A stretch of DNA of 64,000 nucleotides. Origin: Yponomeuta sedellus. Lineage: Eukaryota; Arthropoda; Insecta; Lepidoptera; Yponomeutidae. Below are positions 20,179 to 28,795 of the stretch, piece by piece. Location: assembly GCA_934045075.1 (NCBI GenBank), contig OW203726.1:15381037-15445036 (forward strand), in the 5' to 3' direction. Position 1 is the first letter of the stretch, and each line of letters opens with the position of its first letter. Position numbers and translations under genes: made by a program. The notes under the pieces were generated by a model. It had not been told where the DNA came from, ran no database searches, and worked only from the letters and a program-made list of their open reading frames with translations.

Positions 20179-20336
20179 CCAGGTTCGCACGGCTTGTGCC
20201 CTGCACATTTTTTTTCAGTTTACCTCTTAACGATCGAATAGTGGCTCGTACAATGTATATACAACCATTCAAACGTCGTTTGTACTGCAAAAAAACTTAC
20301 AACTTTTGCCACTTTCTATTCGTTAAGACGTACACT
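20179..20336. mobile_element. MITE C, left part (interrupted by the LINE)
   Basis: The left TIR 'AGGTTCGCACGGCTTGTGCC' then 'CTGCACATTTTTT' is inverted-complementary to 25799-25835, where the right part starts. The LINE lies between. A 6-bp direct repeat 'TACACT' sits at the two junctions (20331-20336 and 25794-25799). Confidence 0.7.
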
Positions 20337-20542
20337 TTTTTTTGCGGGTAGCTAGCAAAACAACAACAGTAAAAGTTATATGCTCCTGTTTATTTTTAAT
20401 TTAAAAAATATACTAAAAGTAATAAAGGATAAATAGTCACATGTTTGTTATGCTATAACATAGGCTATCAGCTGACATTGTTCATTCTCCACTAAATTAC
20501 TTAACTTCAGTGTAACCGACTTCAACCTACACTCACTATACA

Positions 20543-21305
20543 ATGGATCCTTTTACTGAGCTTGGCAAGAAACTCGAGGACATTGCAGCTGTGTTCCAGA
20601 CCCGGATGCTTCACTTCGAACAGGCGCAGACCTCTGCCCAGTCATCACCTGCCACCTCCGGTGCTCCACCCAGTGTCCAGTTGCTCTCAGAGGACTACTT
20701 AATGTTTAAGGAATTTGTCACCGAAACTCTCACTGCTATTAAGCAACAACTGGATGTCCTAAGGTCAGTGCAAGATCGCCAAGAGACCTATTCCCGAAGA
20801 AAGACTACTTTTTCATGGTCTGTCTGAAGATAGCGAGGAAGACTTGGTGAAAAAAGTCCTTGGAGTATTGAACGAGCATATGCTAAATAAAGCTGAACCA
20901 TCCATTCTGGAGGCTTGTCACAGGCTCGGGTTGAAGCAATCTGGTAAAAACCGCCCTATTCTTGTGCGATTCAATACATTCAGCACTAGAACTAAAGTTT
21001 GGAGTGGCAAGGCGTCATTCAAGGGCTCCAAAGTGTCGGTCTCAGAGTTCCTAACTAAACAAAGGCATGAAGCATTCACTGCAGGCCGTGACCATTTTGG
21101 CATGGCTCGCTGTTGGTCCATGGACGGTATAGTAATGGTTCTTTGCCCAGACGGGAGTCGCCATAAGATAGTCTCCATGGCTGAACTGCAGAAACTTATT
21201 GGCAAATTCCCTCTCGCCACTGTTGCTGAAGCTCAGAAGAAAGAGAAGACCGCCACCAAGGAAAAACCCGCTCCTAGACTTCAACGTGTGACCAAAAAGA
21301 AGTAA
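20543..21305 (+). pseudogene. LINE ORF1 (nucleic-acid-binding protein) with one frameshift
   Basis: ORF1 begins at the ATG at 20543 and reads about 88 codons in one frame, then continues from about 20806 in the next frame up to the stop at 21303-21305. A single extra base in 'AGAAAGACTAC' explains the shift; without it the product would be about 253 residues. The N-terminal half has Gln/Ser-rich and short helical stretches. The second part ('EACHRLGLKQSGKNRPILV', 'VSVSEFLTKQRHEAF') resembles the RRM/CTD part of L1 ORF1-type proteins, which bind RNA and act as chaperones for reverse transcription. The C-terminus is Lys-rich. A sequencing error instead of a true mutation cannot be ruled out. 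It lies directly upstream of the inter-ORF gap and ORF2. Confidence 0.75.
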
Positions 21306-21674
21306 TAGTCTTGGCTTTCCAGTTTATGAGTCTGTATCCAGTTCAGGTAGTTTTTAAATAACTTTTTTTTTATTATTTTCCGGTTCATTCAAACTGGGTT
21401 TTGCAATTTTTGTTTCTTATGTCATTTTGACAAGTGTCGCAGAGCACAAATCACAGAGTGTCATTGTGTTTTAGTTGGTTCTTATTCTGAGTGTTTTTGT
21501 CTGCGTTCACAGGTTACTTTTATTTTACTACACCAGTTGCGTTCTGAAACCAATCTCGTTTCGAACAAAATAATAGTGATTCTAGTTTTTATTTGTTTTT
21601 TATATTGAATAATGTCAGCCAGCCAGCCGGAAAACGTGTTTAATTTTTATTTTTTCTCATCTTATTATTATTTT
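21306..21674 (+). other. LINE inter-ORF spacer, left part
   Basis: 369 bp without ORF. It ends in the TT-rich target 'TTATTATTATTTT' of the Penelope-like insertion. The remainder of the gap continues at 22337. Confidence 0.5.
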
Positions 21675-22014
21675 GTATAGAACTATTATTAAATGTAACG
21701 GAGTGTATATTGGCCAGACCGGTAGGAGTTTTATAACTCGGTATAGGGAGCATGTGGCAGCTTTCCGAAACAATCATCCGGATAAATCTCATTTTGCCAA
21801 ACACCTTTTGGATACGGGTCATGTACTTAATAATAACCATAATTTGGAAATTTTACACACCTGCAGTAAGGGGTTGAGATTGTCTATACTTGAACAGATG
21901 GAAATTTCCAAATTATCTAGGGATAGGTTGTTTACAATGCTGAATGAACAGGTGGGCAGCTCCTCTATTTCCCCATTAATCGATATATTTGCACAAAACA
22001 ACAATAGCCCATAG
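21673..22014 (+). pseudogene. GIY-YIG endonuclease domain, Penelope-type, N-terminally truncated
   Basis: Open for 113 codons up to TAG at 22012. There is no ATG start at its left edge; the frame simply opens there at the truncation. The peptide has the GIY-YIG-like core 'NGVYIGQTGRSFITRYREHV' (Tyr-Ile-Gly, the Arg, then Glu-His), 'KSHFAKHLLDTGH' and an Ile/Leu-rich tail. GIY-YIG domains nick DNA and are the integration nuclease of PLEs, C-terminal to their RT. The RT part is missing. It has no internal stop, so the insertion is probably young or still constrained. It cannot act alone. Confidence 0.75.
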
Positions 22015-22086
22015 GCGGTTGAAACGGTTTAACGGTCACCAGTTTAACGGTTACATTGCGTCATCGGGGGGAGGGGCGGCCTAGCC

Positions 22087-22122
22087 TATAAATACGGAGC
22101 GTTTTTGCGGAGACGGTCACTT
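22087..22122 (+). promoter_or_regulatory. Possible TATA/initiator promoter in the PLE end
   Basis: 'TATAAATA' (22087-22094) lies about 30 bp before 'TCACTT' (22117-22122), which loosely fits an arthropod initiator. It points toward LINE ORF2, about 300 bp downstream. Functional activity is not demonstrated. Confidence 0.4.
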
Positions 22123-22134
22123 GCATTTGGGAGC

Positions 22135-22168
22135 CTGAGGATGCCTCGTGTTAGAGGCGAAACGCGTC
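22135..22168 (+). ncRNA. Hammerhead-ribozyme-like motif in the PLE end
   Basis: 'CTGAGGA' fits the CUGANGA core. Then 'GCCTC' and 'GAGGC' form a 5-bp stem with a 6-base loop, followed by 'GAAAC' and 'GCGTC'. Hammerhead-type motifs are known from PLEs. One extra U precedes the stem and I see no convincing flanking stem I, so this may be a degenerate or non-cleaving form. Confidence 0.4.
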
Positions 22169-22196
22169 GCGTGTTTTCTCACACAAGTATTGGTGT

Positions 22197-22336
22197 TGGT
22201 GGTGGTGTGTTCGTGTCTTGCTTCTGCTTGAAAAAGTGGGAGGGAGGGCGGTGCATTAGCTAGCTGCATGGTGCTTGTGGGATTTTTGGCGGAATTCAGC
22301 AAAGTAATTTTAACTTTTTAATGTTATTATTATTTT
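22197..22336 (+). repeat. PLE terminal segment and downstream TSD
   Basis: 'GAAAAAGTGGGAGGGAGGGC', 'GGTGCATTAG' and 'GGATTTTTGGCGGAATTCAG' match the arms of the inverted pair at 26751-26930. The A/T-rich end is followed by the 'TTATTATTATTTT' repeat. Confidence 0.7.
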
Positions 22337-22420
22337 ACTGTATAATTATTTTACTATAGGTATATATATATAGGTATATACAAATATTTTTTTGATTTAT
22401 TATTATTATTATTATTTTAT

Positions 22421-25405
22421 ATGTCAGATAATATTCCTCTAGATATTGACTTCTTCTCCTGCTCTTCCTCAGATGACTTTGGCAGTGCGCTCAGCAGTGA
22501 TGGCTCGTTTTTGACAGATGCTGCCCCGCTTGACACCAAGTTGCGGGGTATCTTTCCGACCAAATCCCCTGACTTGAATCTAGTGCATATAAATGCTCAA
22601 AGCATTCATGCACATTATACCGATTTCGTCACGTCATTCAATAATCAGGATATTGACGCGATCTTTGTGTCTGAATCTTGGCTGAGTCCTTCACTTCCTT
22701 CAACACTTTATCCACTTCATGGGTTCAATATGTTTAGGAATGATAGAACTGGCACTTCGGGCGGCGGAGTCTGTCTGTATCTACGCAGTAAAATACCGTG
22801 TAAAGTATTGTGTCAGAGTGTTTGCCCTGTACCATATAAAAGCTGTTTAGAGTATATTTTTCTTGAAATTACCTTACATCATTCTAAAATACTACTTGGA
22901 GTAGTTTACAGCCCTTCTTCTAATGTAAATTACTTTGACGAGTTTGAATCAATCTTAACCAACTTCAGACCACTCTACGACCAAATTATAGTCATGGGCG
23001 ATTTCAATACGTGCCTGTCATCAGGCGATCGCCGCTGTATAACACTGAAATCTATACTATCCTCTCTTGACTTACACATTCTCCCGCTTTCTGCGACACA
23101 TCATCCCCCTAATAGCGCGCCTACTCTACTAGATTTAATCATAGTGTCCAAACCTAGACTCGTAAATTCACATGGACAAACTACTGCCCCTTTCTCGTAC
23201 CATGACTTAATTCACCTGTCTTATAAATGTCGTCCACCGAAGCGCCGTAGTAGGGTGATCTTGCAACGGAATTTTAAGGACATGGATCTAGATAGCCTCA
23301 AAAAAGATTTGGGGAGCCTCGACTGGTCTGTTTTTTTTAACGCTGAGACCATAGATAAAAAGGTTGAGCTATTTGTTTCTTCTCTCACAACTATTTACAA
23401 TGTACATGCTCCCTTTAGACAAATCAGGGTCAAGCATTTCCCTGCTCCGTGGCTTACCCCAGAAATAAAAAACTTGATGGCCAAACGTGACCGTGCTAAG
23501 CAACGATATAAAATGTATCACACCGAGGACTACAAAAAAACTTACAAGTCTCTCCGCAACCGTTGTAATCGGTTATGCAGGGATGCAAAGCGGCAACACA
23601 TCCATTCCTCAATCGAACAACTCTCTCCGCCGCAGGTGTGGAAGTTTTTGAGGACTTTGGGTGTCGGGAAGTCTTCTGAACCACTGCCACACAATATTGA
23701 CATTGACGCACTGAATAACCACTTTTCTACTCCTCCTGTTCTACTTGACTTTCAGACTAAAACTACATCTCTCACTAGACTAGCACAGAAAGACTTGCCT
23801 AACTGCGACGCATTTGTTTTCCATGACATAACTGAAGGTAGTGTTAAAAAAAGGTTACTTTCGATAAGTACTAAAGCTGTGGGCTGTGATGGTCTTAGTC
23901 GGGACATGCTTCTTATGGTATTAGATGACATAGTTCCTGTTGTCACTCACATTTGCAATTTTTCTCTCTCCAGTAAAGTATTTCCTACTGCCTGGAAAAG
24001 GGCCCAAGTTATACCACTCCCTAAAACTCCTAACCCAGTCTCCTTTTCGCAATTTCGGCCTATTTCAATTCTACCTATCCTGTCCAAAATTATTGAGCAC
24101 GAGGTGCAAACTCAACTCTATTCCTTTCTCCACAAAAACGACCTCCTAAGTCCTTTTCAGTCTGGATTCCGTCCTTTCCACAGCACTACTACTGCCCTAC
24201 TGAAAGTAACAGATGATGTTCGATGGGCCATGGACAACAAACAATTGACTTTACTTACTCTACTTGACTTCAGCAGTGCGTTCAACTCCGTTGACTTTGA
24301 CATCCTTCTCGGTATCCTTCGTTCTCGCAACATCTCCGCACCTGCGGTGGATTGGTTTGGGTCTTATCTTCGGGGTCGAGAGCAAAGTGTACAGGTCAAT
24401 GAGGTATCCTCGGATTGGTGTCAATTAAGGACGGGCGTGCCTCAGGGTGGTGTACTCTCGCCTCTGCTCTTCGCTATTTTTATTAATGAAATAACTAATT
24501 CCCTCCTTTCTAAATTTCATCTTTATGCTGACGACCTTCAGCTATACGTGCATTTTGATGCTGGGTCAGATCCTGACAACCCAGGAGCCAAACTTAATAA
24601 TGCCGTCAAGGCGTTTGCTTCCATGAACGATGACCTGTGGGCTATTCGGGGATGGGCCCAAGATTTCGGTCTGCTGGTCAACCCACTGAAGTCACAGGCC
24701 ATCGTTATTGGCAGTAAACGGTTGCGCGATGGCTTACCTCTCTCAAGTCTGCCGGCTTTGATATATAACCACGTCCCAATCCAATTTAGTGATAAGGTTA
24801 AAAACCTCGGGCTCATCATGGACTGTAATCTCTCTTGGCAGGCTCAGGTCAATGACATTAGTAGACGCATGCACTTTTCGTTTCATTCCCTCAAACGGCT
24901 TCAAAACTTTTTGCCTTTCAAAACGAAAGTGACGCTTGCCCAGGCGCTGCTACTGCCACTGCTTGATTACGCTGATGTCTGTTTCATGGATGCAACCGAG
25001 GTTCTCGTCAACAAGCTTGAGCGTCTCCAAAATCTGGCCATTCGGTATGTTTACGGTCTAAAAAAGTACGACCATGTGTCTGAATACCGTCGCCTATTAA
25101 AGTGGCTTCCAATCAGAATGCGCCGCAACTTGCATATGTTGACTCTCCTTTACAACATCCTTAGAAACCCTAGTGCGCCCGTGTACCTTCGGGAGAGATT
25201 TTCACTGTTGCCGCGGACCAGACCACAGCGAGCGTGTGATCTTAGAGCATTGCAAGTCCCAGTCTGCAACACTGAGTTCTACTCCACCTCATTCTCTGTG
25301 CGTGCTGCTCATCACTGGAACTCATTGCCGAGGGAAATCCGAGACAGTCCGTCTGTGTCACAGTTCCGTGCAAAACTGAAAGAGCACTTCCTTTCCAATG
25401 TATAA
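22421..25405 (+). CDS. LINE ORF2: apurinic endonuclease + reverse transcriptase (994 aa)
   Basis: An uninterrupted reading frame starts at the ATG at 22421 and stops at 25403-25405. Residues about 54-270 are an APE-type endonuclease: 'INAQSI' (57), 'SESWL' (84), 'GGGVCLYL' (114), the 'GDFN' motif (193-196) and 'SYHD' (259-262). Residues about 520-790 are a reverse transcriptase: 'FRPISILPILSKI' (545), 'SGFRPFHSTTTALL' (581), 'LDFSSAF' (615), 'GVPQGGVLSPLLF' (672) and the catalytic 'YADD' (702-705). The C-terminal 200 residues ('WLPIRMRRNLHMLTLLYNIL', 'WNSLPREIRDSPSVSQF') are the conserved tail of CR1/L2-type proteins. No RNase H is seen. APE nicks the target and the RT copies LINE RNA by target-primed reverse transcription. 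All key motifs are intact, so it may be active if translated. Confidence 0.95.
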   Translation: MSDNIPLDIDFFSCSSSDDFGSALSSDGSFLTDAAPLDTKLRGIFPTKSPDLNLVHINAQSIHAHYTDFVTSFNNQDIDAIFVSESWLSPSLPSTLYPLHGFNMFRNDRTGTSGGGVCLYLRSKIPCKVLCQSVCPVPYKSCLEYIFLEITLHHSKILLGVVYSPSSNVNYFDEFESILTNFRPLYDQIIVMGDFNTCLSSGDRRCITLKSILSSLDLHILPLSATHHPPNSAPTLLDLIIVSKPRLVNSHGQTTAPFSYHDLIHLSYKCRPPKRRSRVILQRNFKDMDLDSLKKDLGSLDWSVFFNAETIDKKVELFVSSLTTIYNVHAPFRQIRVKHFPAPWLTPEIKNLMAKRDRAKQRYKMYHTEDYKKTYKSLRNRCNRLCRDAKRQHIHSSIEQLSPPQVWKFLRTLGVGKSSEPLPHNIDIDALNNHFSTPPVLLDFQTKTTSLTRLAQKDLPNCDAFVFHDITEGSVKKRLLSISTKAVGCDGLSRDMLLMVLDDIVPVVTHICNFSLSSKVFPTAWKRAQVIPLPKTPNPVSFSQFRPISILPILSKIIEHEVQTQLYSFLHKNDLLSPFQSGFRPFHSTTTALLKVTDDVRWAMDNKQLTLLTLLDFSSAFNSVDFDILLGILRSRNISAPAVDWFGSYLRGREQSVQVNEVSSDWCQLRTGVPQGGVLSPLLFAIFINEITNSLLSKFHLYADDLQLYVHFDAGSDPDNPGAKLNNAVKAFASMNDDLWAIRGWAQDFGLLVNPLKSQAIVIGSKRLRDGLPLSSLPALIYNHVPIQFSDKVKNLGLIMDCNLSWQAQVNDISRRMHFSFHSLKRLQNFLPFKTKVTLAQALLLPLLDYADVCFMDATEVLVNKLERLQNLAIRYVYGLKKYDHVSEYRRLLKWLPIRMRRNLHMLTLLYNILRNPSAPVYLRERFSLLPRTRPQRACDLRALQVPVCNTEFYSTSFSVRAAHHWNSLPREIRDSPSVSQFRAKLKEHFLSNV

Positions 25406-25793
25406 TACTTTTATTTATGTATTTTTTGTTTAAGTATGTTTATTTTTCTCTAAATATGTATGTCTAGAATTATGGATATGTATTTTATATACTATTTAAG
25501 TAGTTATAATTATGTACAATGTGTGTATATTAGTAAGTATCTATTGATAGCTATCTATAGTAACAATTTTATCTATTAACTTAAAATAGGTGATTTTAGA
25601 TTTAATTTTTCTTGTTTAGCTATATTTGCCATCTCCCGCTCTCTGTTTTTTGGTCAGAATCTTTCTTAGGCTGGCTGGAAGAAATTTCTTTTGAAATAAG
25701 TCCGCCTTTGTACATCAACACTTACCTGTTATTAAAGTTATTTTTCTGTTTCTTAATTTTTGTGCAATAAAGCGTAACAAACAAACAAACAAA
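25406..25793 (+). other. LINE 3' UTR and tail
   Basis: AT-rich, then 'GCTGGCTGGAAGAAATTTCT', 'GTCCGCCTTTGTACATC', 'GTGCAATAAAGCGTA' and (ACAA)n. The same blocks at other sites mark shorter copies. Confidence 0.8.
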
Positions 25794-25836
25794 TACACTG
25801 CAAAAAATGTGCAGGACAATGCCGTGTGAACCGGGT
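25794..25836. mobile_element. MITE C, right part
   Basis: The right TIR ('CAAAAAATGTGCAGGACAAT', 'GCCGTGTGAACCGGG') is complementary to 20181-20215. Together with 20179-20336 it forms an interrupted element of about 200 bp. Confidence 0.65.
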
Positions 25837-25875
25837 TTTACTTAATAAATAATCACGATTAGAGCCGTTTAATAG

Positions 25876-25907
25876 AGACAGCTAGTAGATGTCTACTAGC
25901 TGTCTCG
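25876..25907. repeat. Perfect 15-bp-arm hairpin
   Basis: 'GAGACAGCTAGTAGA' and its complement are separated by 2 bases. Confidence 0.8.
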
Positions 25908-26035
25908 GCGAAATTCGTTCTGCCACAGAATACGTCTATACGATTTTTGTTACTGGGGCTGACTATTTCGGGCTGATTAAACTTTTCCGAAATTCAGACC
26001 TCAATAACCCATTAGATAAGATAAGAATATAAGAT

Positions 26036-26155
26036 AAGAATATTCTTTATTGTACACCAGAGCACATGTTATAAAATATGCAAAGATACAAAGTACAATT
26101 GGCGGCCTTATTGCTAAAAGCAATTTCTTCCAGACAACCTTACGACGGAAGTTGC
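26036..26155 (-). mobile_element. LINE 3' end
   Basis: The reverse complement reads 'GGTTGTCTGGAAGAAATTGC', 'AATAAGGCCGCCAATTGTAC' and 'GTACAATAAAGAATATTC'. Confidence 0.7.
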
Positions 26156-26194
26156 TAAAGGAAATTAGAGACCATAATGATCATGTCGCCTATA

Positions 26195-26512
26195 AATGTA
26201 CCACTGCAGAACACTTCTCTCTCTCTGAGAGACGGTTAGGGAGAGAGAGAGAGAGAGAGAGTATGGGATTATTTACTACGCGTGTCCATCGCGGATTGGC
26301 AATATCAAGCGCTGAACACTTCAGACACTCAGGTTTTTCACCATGTTTTCCTTAAGAGTTATTGAGTGCGTGCTACTAGTGAGTGCGATATTCCTTCTAT
26401 TACTTTACAAATGTACATAACTTAGAAAACAAAGTCATTGGTGCATCGCTGTGAATCGAACCTGGGTCTCTCGCTTCCGAGTCCATTGTTCTACCTACTA
26501 GGCCACCGCCGT
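26195..26512 (-). mobile_element. SINE D, nearly complete
   Basis: The minus strand has a tRNA-like head ('GGCGGTGGCCTAGTAGGTAG', T-arm 'CCCAGGTTCGATTCACAG'), a body ('GAAAAACCTGAGTGTCTG', 'CCAATCCGCGATGGACACG') and end blocks ('GCAGTGGT'). A (GA)n tract (26240-26262) lies inside. The head is nearly the same as SINE E's head at 53774, with a different 3' half. Confidence 0.75.
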
Positions 26513-26574
26513 TCTTTATCAAGAATCCAATCATGTAGTAAAATCTTTTCAGCGCAGTTTTCACAACAGTACCG

Positions 26575-26750
26575 TTATCAACCCTTTTGCATATCCTTAC
26601 TGCTAGAGCATGGGTCTCTTCCTGCATCGCAGGAATATTAGGCCATACTGCACCACGGAGGCCAAGACCGGGTTGCTGGAAGATTGTAAGACAGTGGTGG
26701 GCCTTACTGTCAAAAGTCAACCAGCCGCCCATGAGGCCACTGACACGCAT
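26575..26750 (-). mobile_element. 5S-rRNA-type SINE, 3' part
   Basis: 'ATCAACCCTTTTGCATATCC', 'GCATCGCAGGAATATTAGGC', 'TTGTAAGACAGTGGTGGGCC'. The 5S head is missing. Confidence 0.75.
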
Positions 26751-26930
26751 TAAAATGTGAAAATTACTTTCATAAATTCCACCAAAGATTCCACAAGCAC
26801 CATGCGGTTAGTCAATGCACCGCCCTCCCTCCCATTTTTTGTGTCTTGCTTTGCTTGAAAAAGAGGGAGGTCAGTGCATTAGCTTGTGGGATTTTTGGCG
26901 GAATTTAGCAAAGTAATTTTCACATTTTTA
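26751..26930. mobile_element. Inverted pair of PLE terminal segments
   Basis: The left arm (26751-26834) contains 'GCACCGCCCTCCCTCCC', and the right arm (about 26851-26930) its complement with a deletion plus 'GAAAAAGAGGGAGGTC' and 'GGATTTTTGGCGGAATTTAG'. Both match the PLE end at 22197-22322. PLEs frequently carry an inverted terminal copy at their 5' side, so this may be an end-only insertion. Confidence 0.7.
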
Positions 26931-26969
26931 TGGTATTATGGATTTTCGCAAATTAACGCCTGATTCCAT

Positions 26970-27090
26970 ACAATGGCCTCTGACCCTTACCGTCAGAAGT
27001 TGCCCACAAGGTCTCTGACATGGCTTAACGACTACCATTGCATGACAGCCAGCACCAACGGCTTAACGTGCCTTGCGGAGCATGGAAGCG
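26970..27090 (-). mobile_element. 5S-rRNA-type SINE, middle part
   Basis: 'ATGGCTTAACGACTACCATT', 'GACAGCCAGCACCAACGGCT' and 'TAACGTGCCTTGCGGAGC'. Confidence 0.7.
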
Positions 27091-27693
27091 TATCAGCATA
27101 TAACAAAGCGTTTGGGCGCTACCGATATCGTGTATTGCGCGTCACTGTGCCTATCAATTATTTTATTTAGGGGGCGCATCGCTCGATCATCGGGTTAGGT
27201 TTTGCAGTGAAATATTTTCCCGAGATAAATCGTCAGAGTTGCGTCGGACGTGGGTTGGCTATCAATCATCCTAAAAGCCGCGACAAGCCATTTTTTGTTG
27301 TCTCCCAAACCGTTACTAATATTTTTTGAAACAATCGGTTAAAAATTTCTTAACCTGACATTGATGTACGTCAACTAAAATAGGGTACTTATTTTAGTTA
27401 GATTTTAGTTAAATCATAATTGGGCTTAAGAAAAGAAAGTGCCTACAATTTATTTAAAGCTTTATTTTTTAAAGTTACATATCTGTAAGCCACCTGATCA
27501 AGCTTACATTGCGACTTATTAATTTATGGTAAATTTTAGGGTTGCTTTTCTCAAAAGGAAAAAAAACTGTCAAGTTCATGTCGGGCCACGAGTAGTGTTG
27601 AGCTCTGTAGAAGAAGTGATTTTTTACCTTCCTTACTAGGTACTACATTTTCATCAAAGTGTTTTCCAATTAGATTTGTACATTTTCCTTTTA
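27091..27693. other. Unique AT-rich DNA, nothing recognised
   Basis: No supported feature. Confidence 0.3.
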
Positions 27694-27702
27694 TAAGTTG
27701 AT

Positions 27703-28066
27703 GAAGCGCTCGTGGCCTAGGCGAACCGAGTGATTGGAATCAATCACTTGGTTAAGCAACAACAGGCGCGGTCAGGTACGGGATGGGTGAGAGTCCCGTG
27801 ACTACCGCTAGTGGCATTTTTCCGAGCGCTTCCGTGCTTCGCAAGGCACGTAAAGCCGTTGGTGCCGGCTGTCATATAATGGCAGTCGTTAAGCCATGTC
27901 AGAGGCCTTATGGGCGGCTTGATAACTTCTGACAGTAAGGCCCGCCACTGTCTTACAATCCTCCACCAACCCGGACTTGGCCCCCGTGGTGGAGTATGGC
28001 CTAACCTTCCTGCGATGCAGGAGGAGACCCGTGCCCCAGCAGTGGGGACATACAAGGGTTGATAAC
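27703..28066 (+). mobile_element. 5S-rRNA-type SINE, complete, with TSD
   Basis: Flanked by a direct repeat 'TAAGTTGAT' (27694-27702 and 28067-28075). The head has 'TTAAGCAACAACAGGCGCGG' and 'CGGGATGGGTGA', aligning with box A, the intermediate element and box C of the 5S rRNA internal promoter. The body is a hairpin-rich region ('GCAAGGCACGTAAAGCCG', 'GCCGGCTGTCATATAATGGC') and the 3' end is 'GACATACAAGGGTTGAT'. It is a reference copy for the family. Confidence 0.85.
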
Positions 28067-28075
28067 TAAGTTGAT

Positions 28076-28257
28076 CGTATATTACTCGTTACCTTTTTAA
28101 GCCTGTTAATTTTTCCTTTTAAGTAAATTATATATGAACTGTCTCGAATTTTCGACGTGTCTACACTTAACCATTTAACCAAGATAATTATACAAAACTC
28201 CTCGCTACGGAACCCTAACCAATTATAAACCATAACATATTATTATCTGTCACCTAT
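28076..28257. other. AT-rich DNA, nothing recognised
   Basis: No supported feature. Confidence 0.3.
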
Positions 28258-28461
28258 TTAGAGGCTAAAAATTCCACCCATGTCGGCTTCGAACCCGCGA
28301 CCTCTGGCTATCCGTGCCAACGCTCTTTCCAACTGAGCTGATGGGCGACTCACCTGATACGAATAGCCAGAGGCCGCGGGTTCGAATCCCTGCATGCGTG
28401 GAATTTTTAGCCTCTAAATAGGTCTTTAAAACATTGTCCTTAGCACGGGTTAGTGCATTAA
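28258..28461 (+). mobile_element. Unit A retroposon, inverted form with a second overlap
   Basis: Inverted 'ACCTATTTAGAGGCTAAAAA' with tRNA-like arm, a short junction near 28351, then a direct copy ('GCCAGAGGCCGCGGGTTCG'), 'GCCTCTAAATAGG' and the 'GTCCTTAGCACGGGTTAGTG' tail. No clear TSD was found, because the right side runs on into more unit A body sequence (28462-28562) and then SINE C. Confidence 0.75.
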
Positions 28462-28562
28462 AAAGAAAATAATCATGTGGGTACAGTGATATCATTCCGA
28501 TGTAAAAACCTAACTGCAAAGAAGGTACTCGGGGCTGCAAGTGAATTTGCATCACTTCAGCC
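28462..28562 (+). mobile_element. Unit A body sequence after the tail
   Basis: 'ATCATGTGGGTACAGTGATA' to 'TCAGCCAGATGTCGCTGCC' is the sequence that normally precedes the tRNA part. Here it follows the A-rich tail directly, as in the head-to-tail dimers at 42106 and 49374. Confidence 0.65.
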
Positions 28563-28795
28563 AGATGTCGCTGCCTGTGTCGTAAAAGGCGACTAAGGAA
28601 CACAAAACGGGGGGGTGGGCAGAAGTGCCCCCTGCAGTACAATTCCATCAAACTGCGATCCCCAACCCGGTTGCCCAGCGTGGGGATTATGGGCATTACC
28701 CCCCAATGGCACAACCTTGCGCTATGGTGCTCATTAGGGGAGGGCTATGTCCAGCAGTGGACTAATATAGCCTGTAGAAGAAGAAGAAGAATTAG
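28563..28795 (+). mobile_element. SINE C, 5' end missing
   Basis: 'GTGTCGTAAAAGGCGACTAA', 'AGTGCCCCCTGCAGTACAAT', 'TGGGGATTATGGGCATTACC', then (GAA)n. It starts at the unit A junction. Confidence 0.8.

Larger units (their letters stand above)
21675..22323 (+). mobile_element. 5'-truncated Penelope-like element (PLE) fragment
   Basis: 649 bp flanked by a 13-bp repeat 'TTATTATTATTTT' (21662-21674 and 22324-22336), which is low-complexity and so only moderately strong. It contains a GIY-YIG endonuclease end, a TATA-like sequence, a hammerhead-like motif and a 3' segment (about 22197-22322) that also occurs, inverted and direct, at 26751-26930. This order (EN, stop, then a terminal region) is what PLEs have. 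If this is right, a PLE integrated between the two ORFs of the LINE. The alternative is that the LINE lineage acquired it earlier. Confidence 0.65.
20337..25793 (+). mobile_element. Near-complete non-LTR retrotransposon (APE + RT, CR1/L2/Kiri-like group)
   Basis: The element lies inside MITE C and is bounded by a short direct repeat 'TACACT'. It has a 5' leader of about 205 bp, ORF1 (frameshifted), a long inter-ORF gap holding a Penelope-like insertion, an intact ORF2, and a 3' UTR ending in a 'GTGCAATAAAG' block and an (ACAA)n tail. 5' and 3' limits are inferred from the MITE empty-site comparison. ORF2 has an apurinic endonuclease and an RT but no RNase H, which suits CR1/L2-type clades of the Jockey superfamily. 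A clade name needs a phylogeny. Related 3' ends occur at 7480 and 12737. Confidence 0.85.

Noticed and set aside
27703..27830. Functional 5S rRNA gene
   Set aside because: Only the promoter-proximal half resembles 5S rRNA and it continues into a SINE body with TSD.
28265..28714. 149-aa minus ORF
   Set aside because: It runs across a unit A retroposon and SINE C, so it is a chance frame.
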